A DNA stretch of 64,000 nt, from NCBI GenBank assembly GCA_021234155.1, contig JAJEKV010000059.1:8562779-8626778 (forward strand), read 5' to 3'. The DNA comes from Isoetes taiwanensis. Its lineage: Eukaryota; Streptophyta; Lycopodiopsida; Isoetales; Isoetaceae. The translations under genes were made by a program, and so were the position numbers. Numbering within the stretch: position 1 is the stretch's first letter; every line of letters starts with the position of its first letter. This document shows positions 35,561 through 47,872 of this stretch, piece by piece. The notes under the pieces are model-generated. The model was given only the letters and a program-made list of their open reading frames with translations. It was not told the origin of the DNA and did no database searches.

Positions 35561-36960
35561 AAAAAAAGAGCCCCACCCCTAAGATGGAGAAGGGAATATG
35601 TGTATCTAAAAGATGACAAGTGTATTTGCAGAAGAGATTGTTTTAGAATACCAAAATACACATGGAATGTAGGTACACGTGGGTTTGTATGAGACGATAT
35701 TTCTAATAATTTTTTCCAGATTCTCCTCATCCATATAGAGAAACTAGGATGGTACTAGGTTGAGTGGGATACAAGAAGTAAGATTAGGCCAGATGAACTT
35801 GCAAGCATCACTAAATCAGAGGAATAGAGTCGGGTCGACAAGCCAGGACCAAGAAGAAATATCAATCAAGTCTAACTTTAAGAAGGAAAAGGACAATTAT
35901 TCTTCTTACCTCTAGCAATAGAAAAGCTACTCGTGGGTTGATTGATGCTAGATGCAAGATTGTGGAAGATAGCTAGCCGTTGGTGTAGAATACTCAAGCC
36001 ATTGAAAATGAACAGCAGGAACAATAGTCTTACACGAGATTCATAAGTATTAGAACTCCAGTCCCATTCCAACGGTTCTTAAGGGAGGTGAGGCAAGAGT
36101 TTTAAGACATGAGATTCCAAGCTCGTGCCATGTCCCTAATACAGAGGCAACCGAAGACTATTTAGTTGCATTATTTGATGACACTAACTTTTGTGCAATC
36201 CATGCCAATTGAGTTACTATTACGCCTAAGGACATGCGCCTTGTTTGTCGAATTAGAGGTGAACGATGTGACGCTCCCTACTAAATATACGGCGCCCGAT
36301 CGTACATCTCGTAGGAAATCCCCCATCCAGCCCTCTGGCCGCATGGGTGAACACAATTCATGATGCAGAATTTAAAGTAGGCATACAAGCACGATTAGAA
36401 GGCAAATTACCCAATGGCGATCAAGAAGGCTATTTATATCATTGACGAAAAGCTAGTAATCAAACTCTTTGTCAACATAGACTATTTTCTCGACCCTTAA
36501 CAGTAATGACAATTGACTTAGTTAAATAAGAACAAAATTAATGTCCTACTTCTAAATACAATCACTACAAACAAATTGCAATAGTGTGATGCATTGTGAT
36601 TTTTAGTATGATGATATAATTTATTTGAGTCCTATTATCATTCAAATTGCTATACTTCATGTCGTGACTTCATATTATTTGTGAAAAAAGGGTAAGAACA
36701 CAAAAACCGAGACAACTTTGATAAAATCGATTGCACAGAGATAAAACATTAATCTTTTCTATTGGATCGCAACATAAACAAAGAATCAATAAAAAATGAA
36801 TGGGCATGTTAACATATCTATCTATCTATCTATCTATTGTTTAAATTTGGTTTTTCCGGCAAGTCGAAAACTTTTTGGATTTTTTTTTTTTTTTCAGGCT
36901 GATTTCCCAAGGTTTCAAAGTTTTACCTGCCGAAAACAATTTCTGGCAATCCAAAAATCG
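35561..36960. other. Spacer with a TATC microsatellite
   Basis: AT-rich spacer; (TATC)n at 36815-36838 and a T-run at about 36880. No gene supported. Confidence 0.4.
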
Positions 36961-36989
36961 TGTCCATTATTTTGCTATGGTATGAATGG

Positions 36990-39941
36990 GTTAAGGGTAA
37001 TCGTCCAGGTCACTCGCTTTGGCAGACAGTTGCTCCTGCTATGTGGTATTTTTGACTTGATAATTTGCAATGGCTCATCCACGGTGGCCCGCTTCGCAAG
37101 TGCACCCGCATGTGACAATCGTGGGGAGGGTCTAGTGTGGTGGACTATGTGCTCGTAGTTGTGCAAGATATGCATCTCATTAGTCGTTTTCGGGTGGGCA
37201 CCGACAGTCGGGATGAGGAGGTCGACTCAGATCACCTCCCACTTTATTTGGACATGGTTTGGCAAGTTGCCGAAACCCCCATTATGCCAGCCCCCCATCC
37301 TCGGTTGCGATCGGATTATGAGCGGTGCAGGGACTACGCCAGATGCTCATGGACGCCCTGCCAATTTGCGGACCCCCACACTAGAGAGCAAGATGCATCG
37401 CTTGACTTCGCTATTACGGATGCAAATGGATGTGTGCTTTAGCGACCCCCCCTCGCCGCCGGGCCAGTGGACAACAACATTTCCGCTGCAATCGCTGGTT
37501 TGATGCGAGTGTAAAGAACGCAAGCGCCAAATTGGCCACATTCTCGATCCGTGTACCCGCTTGCAAGCCACCACACAAGATCGCTACCATCCGGCGGAGA
37601 CAAAGGCGCGGTACCTTGCCGTGCATCGTGGGAGATGTTCTACCGCTGACACTCATCCTCAACCTTTTGGCATAGAGTGCTTCAAGGCCAGCCCCAAACT
37701 CTACAAGGGACATCACACCCCGCTGGGGAATAAAGATTCTGCGCAGCCTCTATGACCCACTGTGGACGCTGACGCCCATACCCCTCACAGATGGCCCCCA
37801 TTGGTTCTCGCGAGAGAGGAGGATGTTGTGGAGGGCCCGCAACGGCCGGGCTAATGGGAAGACAACCGACCTCGATGGTATGCGTGCCGAAGTTACTCAA
37901 ATGGGCGGCAGCAGCCAATAAAAGCCGATCCTCACTACCCTTCGCTCAACGAGCATTGCGTGAAGGTTTCCCCAACAATGGACCACAAGCGTGGTTGTCC
38001 CCAAAGGCGGGTGACCCACACTATCCGCCAATTACCGTATCGATCATGGTCAGTTCAAGATTTGTCAAACCGCTATCGGCATTCTCGAAAGCAAAGAAGC
38101 TTGACCCGGCCGGCAAAGCGCGCCAGTGTGAGCCCTCACACAAGCTGGCTTTAGACCCCGCCACTCAACGATTGACCATATCTTTACATCAAGGGCAATC
38201 GATTGAAGACGTTCCGTGAACCATCGACGTGACTTGTATTGTCGCTTTGTGGACTTCGCTGGGCTTTTGATATGGTCCCCCGAAAAGCTATGGGCTAGGA
38301 TCAAGGCCAATCGGGTCTGCCGCTGCCTCGTGCGTAATGCCATATACAGCTGTACGAGAGTTGTTTTGGCGTGATGCGGTACGAACGAGCCAAGCATTCA
38401 CCAAGGAGGTATCGTGGTCCTGCAGGCTGCCCCTCTCACCAACACTTTTGGCCTCTACATTGATCGGGCTTAGAGCCCCGACTTTCATCGAAAGCATGGG
38501 GGATGGCATACGCCTTTTGCACCAGGTCATCCGCCACCATCTATGCGACGATGTTGACCTTCCGCCCACACCCGTGGCTATGCAGCTCATCCGATGCCCT
38601 AGACACATTCTCGTCAGCTACGCATTACGCGCTGCGGAATCGCCAAGACCACGGTGGTTCTCATATCCTCTTCACGCCACCCCACACCCCGCGACTCACA
38701 TATCGGGGACAACCTCATGAGGTCACGCCCACCTACAAGTACCTAGGGGTGGAGTTCCCCTCCTCGCTTCTATTGGGAGGCGCCCATCCGCTATGCGACA
38801 AAGCAGGCCGAAAAGCTTTTTATGCCATGCGTAACAACACCACCCGCGTGAGCTCTATGATTGGGGCCATCACCACATCCGCTTTCGCACCGGGTCGAAA
38901 TTGTCCCTTCAGACGGGGTCGAGGTTTGGGGCCCTGGGCCGCCTCTTTGGCGCACTGAAATGACTTGGAGTAGGTGCGTAAGATATTTTTGGCACGCACT
39001 TGGGTGAAACCTTCAAATCCCCATCGATTCTCACAAGCAGAAATCGATTCTTACGCCTTCAAATGCAGCCCTTGATAGACACATCGCCTATTTTCGTAAA
39101 GTGGTTAATATGGGTGATGCTCGCCCCCGCACTGGGCTTACACCAGGTGGGTCGCGAACGCCGTGGCCGCTGGAGGGGTAAGAGAGACGCTGGTTCGCCA
39201 GATGGAACGCGGCAGAGCACAAAGTGCAGGTGTGGACACAGAGGCCGATCATGACAGCCTGGCGGAGTACTGACGCTTGCTTCCTTGGCAAGCTCGGGAC
39301 CCTCCCTACCCTAGAGCAGGTCAAAACGCCCATTACAAGGAGCACATCAACCCCGTGTTAGCCCGGGCCCGCAGCTCTACCTCGCTCCCAAATACCCTCA
39401 AAAGCGCGGACTCATGCCTCCATTCGCGACAGTGCCCACCATCTTCGCGATCGAGATCGTAGGTGGATTGGGAGCCCCGGCCAGACGTGCCTCGTCGCCT
39501 TTGCCAAACGGGTGCCATTGAGGATGAGTCTCACACTTTCTAGAGTTGCCCATCATTCAGTCAGATGGGGGCCAGATACGCTCCCTTAGTACGGCCGGAC
39601 TTGCCCCTACATTTGCTGATGAACACACCGCCAAGACGCGTTCTCGGGTCGCATATCTCGTGAGGTACCGGTTCATGAGCTCACCTTTGCCCCCTCACCC
39701 GGCCGCCCACACTGCACTACTGGTGCGGTGCATGAGTGTATATATTTGTGTGTTTTTGCATTTTGTATATTGGAACAGTTTGTCAGCAGGCTGATTGCTG
39801 CCACGATTTTTCCCTCAAAAACCCTTCGGGGCGGGGGTTTTTTAATCCGGGTAGTAATCCGCTTGCTGCGCTTTTGTATTGGGTCCCATAGACCGATTGG
39901 TCTCCGTGGACAATAAAAATACCTTCCTTCCTTCCTTCCTC
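36990..39941 (+). mobile_element. GC-rich non-LTR retrotransposon (LINE), degraded, with CCTT-repeat tail
   Basis: Read across several frames: C-terminal part of an APE-type endonuclease (IFDLIICNG about 37050; DYVLVV...FRV...VDSDHLPLYLDM 37140-37260), then RT: GKTTDLDGMRAEV (about 37857-37895), EGFPNN, GDPHYP, QAGFRPRHSTIDHIFT (about 38140-38190), YCRFVDF (about 38240), LTNTFGLYID (about 38435-38465), a damaged AYADD region (about 38500) and YKYLGVEFPSS (38738-38768), and late on PDVPRRLCQTGAIEDESHTF (about 39480-39540). The 3' end has GGGTCCCATAGACC, AATAAAAA and (CCTT)n at 39922-39941. Much richer in GC than its flanks, and full of frameshifts. The 5' part of the endonuclease and any ORF1 are missing. 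Confidence 0.8.
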
Positions 39942-42900
39942 CATGGAGGGTTTGGCGGACTCCTTATGCTTCGCATGTAAGCCATGGAGGATCTTGGTTT
40001 TTTCAGTGGAATTTGTCTGGATACTGCCTTTGGTATATCATTTTGATTTCTGGCAGACATGATGGCGATAGCAGATAAGGAGCCGATTTGGAGATGGACT
40101 CTCCACGATTCCCTATTTTCGCTTGGCCCATGTTTTGTGGTAATACAATAAAAATGGAGGGAGAAGCCGTGCTGGAATGGCTGGAGGTGAGCAGATAGAG
40201 TTTCTATTTTCTGTGAAGGATTAGCCTTCTTTCTCCAATTTTGATTTTGTTCTATGCTGGGCATGCCAAGATTTTTGTAAATATATCTTCATGATCTTAG
40301 ACTCCATTTTAATTTTTCCCAGGGGGCGCATGAGTCTTATTGTTTTTGCCATGTTTAGCATTAAGTCTGAGATGGGATTGACATGAAGAGAATATTTCTG
40401 TGTAATGTCTATTGAATGCTCTCATAGACATTCAATTGATGTAGGACACATCATTTATTATGGCAAGTTCTTGATATATGCATATGCATCTTCTAATACT
40501 TGAATCTCTTTGTTGTAAGTTACCCATTCCATGTTGGACAGGTGAATTCATGCAAATCCAATTGGAGGAACAATTTAAATTGCTATGGGTCCTCGGCCCT
40601 GCTACTGTGTTTATGCCTACATATTCGAAGTGGTTCAAAAACGGTTGCAGCATGCCTTTTAGTAGTCTGATGGCAATAAATTTATGTATATTTTCTTAAA
40701 GCTAATCGTGATTGATGTTTTTGGAACTGTCATGGGGCAGTACGAGTTTGAGCTGTCAGAATTTATTGACTCACTCTATTCTGTATGAAACAAAATATTA
40801 TTGGAGAATTATTATTTAAAGCGAGCAAGGCTGGGATGTTCTTTCAGTTATAGGCTGTGGATCTATGCAACATGATACATATATCTGGCCATCAGCAAGG
40901 ATTTAAGCAGCTCCAAAGATGTATTCATCTGAAATTTTTAATGTCTTTTTCATGTGCTTAGATGTGGGAGACAAAAAGGTATTGTGGAGTTCATGAGATA
41001 CAAGAATCTAGCAAATTTGTAGACTTTGCACTCTTTGCATCTCTATTCATGTAAGCCTTTGGCTCAATGCGGAGCTTCTTCTGCATCGTTGAATAGAAGG
41101 ACCAGCATAAACAAGCAAGAAAATGTTTAAGCCAACTCGGTTGGATGCGGAATTGAGGTATTCACTTCTATAAGCATATTACTTGAAATGCCTGTCAATG
41201 AACAATTAGACTTATATTTCTTTGTTATTTTGTTGTCAACTACACAAGAAATGTCCATGTCAAAATGTTATGTTCATTCACGTAAGTCTATGCCCTTCTC
41301 TTTAGATCATACATGTTCCCATCACATCAACAATCTTTTGCTCTGCCTCTGAATTCTTTTGCTCTACCTAATTGCATGGTTTTTTTTTTTTTGTTTTAGA
41401 GAATGTTAAGTAGCCGATCAAATTACCAATAAAAACCATCAAACTTGCAGGGTCGGCAACAAAAGCTTCATAAGAGTTTACTGCACATGATTGTAAAAAT
41501 AGCAGCGGCATAGCTAGAGGTGCAAAATTCCTACTATTGTGGCCTCAGACTATCCACAACTCACTCCAGCAGCCTATTCCTTGAAGTTTTTTTTTTGTTC
41601 TGCCATGCCTGCAGGGGGATCAGTGACATCTCTAGAGATGGCTATGATAAGGTTTCTGTATTTCTATACTAGGATTTGCTATTTCTTTTTACAATGGATG
41701 CTCTTTGCAACATCTACATATTGAATGCCGCTGGATAAAGGAATCTAATACTTCTTATCGATTTTTTGCCCTGCTAGGTTTCTTATGTTCCAATTGTATT
41801 GCATGTCCTGCAAAAATAGAAGCAACGTTTCTGCGTAATGGTTGAATTTTTCTTGCGCCACTAATTTGCGAACCCATGAGCAATTTGGAGCTGGAGCTTC
41901 CATCTTGCGATCTTCGTAAGTATATGCATCTATTCGTTTCAATTTTCTACATTTAAACATGTTTTATGTCTGTGCTATTGAAATTTTTGTGTGTTGTTGC
42001 AAAGTTGGCATGTCAAATACCACCTTTTTAAATTTTGTCTATTGCCAACTAATCCATCTTTTTATAGGTACCAACCACTCGAGCGAGACTTCTCAAGACT
42101 GTTGCAGAAAGGTTCATCTGCATAGATTCCACCTAGAGGATGTAAGTTACTGTTTGGTACGTGATTAAAGATCCTGTTTACCCTGCTATACAAAATGTAC
42201 ATGACCCAAATAAATCAAACAGCATGCATCCATGCATGCTACACCGTGCATCCCACATTGTTTAGGACTGCTGGCATACTCTTTCCTAAATCCTGGAGGT
42301 GAGGCAATGCATAAAATCTTCAGCTTTATGATGCTTTTTGTCTAGAAAGTATTAGAATGGTATGTCATATTTGAGATCCAAATTTACTTATTTGTTTTTC
42401 ATGAAGCTTGCACAAACATCAAACAAGAATTTCATTGGTATCTACTTCTGTAAGGAACATCTAGGAAGTTCAATCTAACTTGCCACGTCTGCTAATGTAT
42501 TTCATTTCATCCTTAGTTTCTCCAGTTTGAAATGGAGCATAATCTTTATTTAATGGACTTTTTCTTTATTTAATCATTCTTTCTTCTTCAGCTGTGATTG
42601 ACCTGTATGTGACTTAAGAAAGATTCGCAATATAAGAATGCTACTTTGCTACAGTGGTGTATCCAGGTATTCAATGTTGGAATTATTTATTTCTTATTTG
42701 TTGGGTACTTATTTATATCTGAATGGCGCCATATAATAATGACCATTAGCAATGCAGTCAAATCTTAATGTTCTAACTATGCACCTATGTCCCTGTAGGG
42801 TAACATGGGAATAGAACATTAATTTTGTCATTGCATCATAGATGCTTTTTTTCCTCAAACAATGCAACAACTATCAATATTGTAGATTTATTTTGATAAA

Positions 42901-43105
42901 TATTACACTCAAAGTGACCATTATTTGTTTGAACCTTAGGAAATGACCAGTGATGGTTGTGGTAGCCAAATTGTTTAACTTAAACTCAAATAGACAACTT
43001 TTCTATTATTATATGGGACTCACACTTTTTAAAGCCATGGGTTTCATGAGAATAAATGACATTCCTTTTTATTTATATCTTAATCCCCAAAAGCTTATAG
43101 ATACT
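39942..43105. other. Long AT-rich spacer
   Basis: No gene supported. Many introns-like pyrimidine tracts but no exon I can name; the frames of 60-140 codons (for example 39842-40264 minus) carry no family motif. Confidence 0.4.
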
Positions 43106-43109
43106 TCAC

Positions 43110-43240
43110 AATTCACATTGGAGGCAAGGGGATACAAGTTCTCTAATCTTTATCTAGGCACCATATCAACAAAACACTCAACATTGCAACCAGGGGATAC
43201 AAGTACTTTAATCTTTGTATGGGCACCATATCAAATTTAA
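43110..43240. repeat. 65-bp tandem duplication
   Basis: AGGGGATACAAGT at 43127 and 43192, each followed by CTTTAATCTTT/TCTAATCTTT and GGCACCATATCAA. Confidence 0.8.
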
Positions 43241-43822
43241 AAGCATGAACGTTTCATATGTTCCCATTGGTAGACAATACTAGCCACTAATAACAGGTGC
43301 ATACATGTACATAACAAATGAGGATCGCAATTGCGTGAACATGATTGTATGGTTCCTTTTTTGTATCACTTCCATCTTCCCCAATTGTAACCACATGTTC
43401 CCCGTTGCATAGAATGTATTGAAGAAATAGAATACGTTGCTTGCCAGTTTCCATGTCTATGTGTGGCACATACGAATAGGATGCCTTTATAGAATTCAAA
43501 AAACTAACATATTGTATATTGCTTGACGTAATAATAAACTTGGACTATAGAAACTATGTGCAATGTTGTATCACAAATATTAGTTTAGGTTCATATCATC
43601 ATCATTAGGCTGAAAAAGCCAGGTATATATTTGAACAAAACAAACCACTATACGAAATATGAACAAGAAGAACAAATTCATATGTAACTTATGTAACACA
43701 ACAAATCTTTTAGTTTCTTCAAATCTTCTGCAACTTATTTTGCCTTGGCTCCCTCTTGAACATAACAAAGTATTGTGCATATATATACAATTTCATGGCT
43801 ACCTACTTAAAAACGTACTTAT

Positions 43823-43851
43823 GCCCGGCAACGCCGGGTACCCGTTACTAG
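43823..43851 (+). mobile_element. Helitron 3' terminus (hairpin plus CTAG)
   Basis: GCCCGGC-AAC-GCCGGGT hairpin, nine-base spacer-like ACCCGTTA, then CTAG followed by T. This is the canonical Helitron 3' end: a short GC hairpin about 10 nt before CTRR, inserted before a T. The near-identical end at 59252-59280 supports it. The element upstream appears non-autonomous; its 5' end is not located. Confidence 0.8.
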
Positions 43852-44635
43852 TATTATTGAAGATGGAAAGAGAACACAAAAAGTACATTGTGTAAACTAC
43901 AAATGTTAATCAAAGGTTACAAAATAAAATTCAACAGCAAGATGGCCAGCAACGACATTGAAGGGTACAACCATAGGAAAAGACTTCGACATCAAAGACC
44001 TACAGTGAACATGCTCCAAGAAAAAAGCAAACGCAACCTAAAAAAAAAATACATATTGCAATACAACACCACAAGGGGCTACAACAACTTATGCTTGTGC
44101 GCATCAAACTAACCAAAAAAAAATATTGGCATTTAAAATGCAAGCACCTCCAAATGAACAAAACCAATTCTTTACACAAAGGCCTTCAAAATATTAAATG
44201 GAGTCTGATCATCAAAAATATCCCTTGTTCTTGTTTTTTTGTTTGATATGCACCTATTATGTTTTTGTAAAGAATTTTCTTGATGTATATATGATAGATT
44301 CAACTATTGTAGGCGAGAAAGAAATCCTTAACTTGCTCAAGGTTTCTTAGCAGTTTAGGATATTTACAATTAGGCTTCCCAAGTATTCCACAGGTGGGCC
44401 AAAAAAAGCTTTTCTTCTTCCTTTTTGTTATTCTTGGCAAGCCTTCAATCTTAGTTAAAACCTCCAGGTTGTTTTAGGCAACCACTCTGAACAAAAAGAT
44501 TGCAAAGAAAAAGCTCAAACTTTGAGTTAGAACTGCTTTCTGAAATTAAAAAAAAAAGAGACCTTGGCAAAACTTAGAGTTTAATGTAATTGCAATTCAA
44601 GAAGGTGCTCTGGTATGCAAAGAATCTATGTTCAA
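43852..44635. other. Spacer
   Basis: AT-rich; nothing recognised. Confidence 0.4.
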
Positions 44636-44639
44636 AAGT

Positions 44640-45195
44640 TTGATGCAAGAAAATATGCAGAAGAGCTCCAAATTAACAATCCTGACAGCAAGTTGAATTT
44701 TGCACCCCTGGCAGCAAGTTGAATTTTGCAAATGAAAAGATTGCAAACTTTTGACACTTTGTACTCACTTTGACAGACCTGTGAGCAAGGTGCATCAAGC
44801 TGTTTACCAAAAAATCATGCGAATATGCTCAGAAATTTTGATTTTTTGCAAAAAAAAACTGGCACAATACAAGAACCAGCATGCAAACTTTTGCAAATCG
44901 AGTTTGAGCGATCTTTTTTCATCTCTGACACCTTCTGACAAACCTCAAAGCAATGTGCACCAACTCTCGTGACAAAAAATCATGCCCAGATGGTCAAAAA
45001 ACCTGTTTTTCTTGCAAAAAACTATTATGATGCAAGAACCAGCAAGCAATTTTTTGCAGAATGCACAAATGGTAATCTTTTTTTGTTTTGACACCTCTTA
45101 TGCTTTTTGATAAACCTGAATGAAGTGCATCTATAGCTTTTGTGCAAAAGTACAAATTGCCCCAAAGGAATGTTTTTTTGTAGAAAAAAACTCTC
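44640..45195. repeat. Degenerate satellite-like repeat, unit about 165-175 bp
   Basis: About three diverged units recognisable from AAAAAATCATGC (about 44811, 44977), TTTTTTGCAAAAAA/TTTCTTGCAAAAAA, CAAGAACCAGCA (44869, 45033) and TGACACCT...GATAAACCT-like words. The short frames on both strands derive from it. Confidence 0.65.
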
Positions 45196-45199
45196 ATAG

Positions 45200-46104
45200 A
45201 CTTTGATCTTCTAGATTTTTTGAATTTTTACCTTTTCTTTTAGTGTTCTTGAAATGTTTTCTATAGATAGATGTATTTTCTATGTGCAGACTTCAAACCT
45301 GGAATGTCTATTGTTTGCAAATCCAACTCTATGTCGCCTAAACTAGTGTAAACCCATGCGAATCAGATCTATGCTTAGTTTTTCTTATTTTTGTGTAATA
45401 CAACAATGCCTTAAGATAGTAATTCGCTTACTTTGACTTTTGAGATCGTTGTAGAATTTTCTTACCTCAAATTCTTCTTTTTTGCCAAGTTTTACCTCTC
45501 CTTAGATATCCTTAGCTTGTAATGGATGTGCAGCTCTTGCCAAAAGGATGGATTTTGATTGAATATGACATTATACAACAATATTTCAATCAATCCCAAG
45601 CTCTGAAGTCTTGGGCACAGGATCAAGTATACAAAGAAATTGAATATTTCAGCAAATGTGCCTCATAAACTCATGTTTTCTAAGGAAGGAAGGCAGATTC
45701 AAGTAGCTAATGATCAACCTAGAGGCTACCATGGGTTAGCTATATCCCACAGGCCAAACTCGTTATGGAAGACCAGTCAACATAAGAGCTAACACACGTG
45801 GACACATAAAAATACGTGCTATTTCCACGAGGATGCTGGTCCGTTGCCACTGCACATGCCCAAGGTACCACATGGCAAGGAGTGATTGGAAGGAATTGGT
45901 GATTAGGTCTTTTTCCGGGGGTTGGGGGTGTAGATAGGTGAAAATATGGCACGATTCAAATATGGCACGATTCTCAAGAAATGGAATTCGAAGTTTATAA
46001 CTAGGTCTTCTTAATTTCTTTTTTCCAAATATCATCTTTTTTTATTCTCTTTAAGATGAGAGAATTCTTTTGGGGAAAAGAGCATCTTGATTTTTGGGTA
46101 TAAA
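45200..46104. other. Spacer
   Basis: No supported gene. Confidence 0.4.
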
Positions 46105-46330
46105 ATGAGGTCTAATTTGGTGATGCGGCAAGGCTAGGGAGTGATGTGGCAAACAAGTGATGATATGGCACAATAGGATGCTGATGTGGCAAGCAAGGTG
46201 GCAAAACGATTTTTTCTAGTCAAAGCTTCTTATGATGTGGTGATGAGGTGGGTGACATGTATATGGTGAGGTGGATGTACTTTGGTGATGATGTGGATAC
46301 ACTTGATGATGATGTGGATGATTTTTTTGA
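46105..46330. repeat. GATGTGGC-type minisatellite
   Basis: Irregular repetition of TGATGTGGCAA, TGATGTGGTGATGAGGTGG and GATGATGTGGAT units. Confidence 0.7.
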
Positions 46331-47385
46331 CATTTCGCACTTGTGCACATATACATTAGAATTTTTGGATCAACTTGGCAAATTTTGCCTTTTCAAAATG
46401 TATGGCAATAAATGTGCACACACTCTCTCTAGTTTTATTTTTAGAGATAGAGTGTGGCCTTAGACCTTAGGAATGGCCAAATTTGATGGATTTTTTTGCA
46501 TTTCCTTAAGAATATGAATGAATGATGGGTGTGTGATATGTTTTGACTAGGAAAAAAAACTTTGCCAACTTTTAGCTTAGGAAAATGGTAATGGTGCATG
46601 GAAAGAGGAAGCATGAGGTGTGAGGGGTAAGGGGTATTTCATGAGTGGAATCAAGATGTAAAACCTAGGGAATTGTGGAAGAAAGCTTTGGAAAATAGAA
46701 TTCATGCCAAAATAACTTGGATCTAGCCACATAACAATAAAACTTGAGGGGTCTTCCAAACTTTGACAAAAGAGGTCTTCAAGTTTAGCTCAAATCCTTC
46801 ACATATGCTCTGTTTGAGTCTTAACCTCCTTGCAATGCCTGTATGATGCCCAATCAATGTCCTCCCTTGTTTCTTCATTATAAATGTCTTCTATGAGTCT
46901 TCAAAATGGATGTCTTCAATCTTGTTGCTTGATTAGCTCATGCACACATGTGTTAGTCCAGATGTTAGCCAAAGGTGTAAATCATGTACATTGCTCTTCT
47001 ATGCTGCAAGAATGTGGCAGCTCATGCCAAACACAAGAGGATAGGCTGCCCCCCTGCCTCTTGATCTTCATATGAGTTCTCAAGAGTCCTTGATGGTTGC
47101 CAATATGGAAGTATGGTTGGCAACATGGAATTTCACAAGAAATAGGAGCAAAGTAGCATGGTAGATAGGCCAAATGATGTGCAAATGATTATGGAAGCAT
47201 AAATCCATGAACCCGCATGACAAGTGGGTGTAATTAGCAAGATAGAGTTGCCTATAGAAGTATGGTGGCAACTTGGTGTAAATGATTGGGAATGATGAGA
47301 TAGAAGTGGTTTACATGGATAGTGGACAACATGTAATAGATTATCATATTATGGAGGTGAAAAATTGGTGAACCTAAAGTACAAA
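46331..47385. other. Spacer
   Basis: No supported gene. Confidence 0.4.
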
Positions 47386-47388
47386 AAA

Positions 47389-47525
47389 AGGAAGGAAGGA
47401 AGGAAGGAAGGTACTTTTATCGTCCACTGGAGACCAATCCTGGCCTATGGGACCCAATACAAAAACGCAAAGCGGATTTGACATCGCCTCGATTAAAACC
47501 CCCACTCAAGGGTTTTCGAGGGAAA
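47389..47525 (-). mobile_element. 3' end fragment of the GC-rich LINE family, minus orientation
   Basis: Starts with a (GGAA)n run at 47389-47411, the complement of the (CCTT)n tail, followed by the complement of the 3' UTR words seen at 39.80-39.92 kb: GGAGACCAATC, TGGGACCCAATACAAAA, GCGGAT and AACCCCC...GGGTTTTCGAGGGAAAA. A very short, 5'-truncated copy, typical of LINE insertion. Confidence 0.85.
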
Positions 47526-47872
47526 AGGGAAAAAAGACATGGAAGAGGGAAAGGGCGGGAAAGGGAGGAAAAGGGAAGGAATAACGTCCATGGAAAATGG
47601 AGAGAGAGAACATGGAAAATGGGGGTCACGTGTTTCCAACTTATACAGAGAAAAGGAAAAGACAAAAAATGAGGGGTAAAGGGAGGAGAAAAAGGGCACT
47701 ATGGAAAAAGGGAATAGGGAAAGGGTGAGAAGGGGACAAATATAGGCAGGGAAAAATGGCACCGGAAAAAAGGAAAGGAGGAATAGCACTGAAAAAAAGG
47801 GGAAGAGGGAAAGGGGCGGCAGGATAGGTGGAAAAGGGAAGAGAAAAAGAGGAACATGTAAGATAAGGGTTC
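47526..47872. repeat. Polypurine block
   Basis: About 350 bp almost purely A/G on the plus strand, made of variations of GGGAAAAGG and GGAAAGGG. The minus-strand frames here (Phe/Pro/Ser-rich) are its translation. It abuts the LINE fragment. Confidence 0.8.

Noticed and set aside
37347-38608. Minus-strand frames of 75-110 codons opposite the GC-rich LINE
   Set aside because: Shadows of the plus-strand LINE, long only because of high GC.
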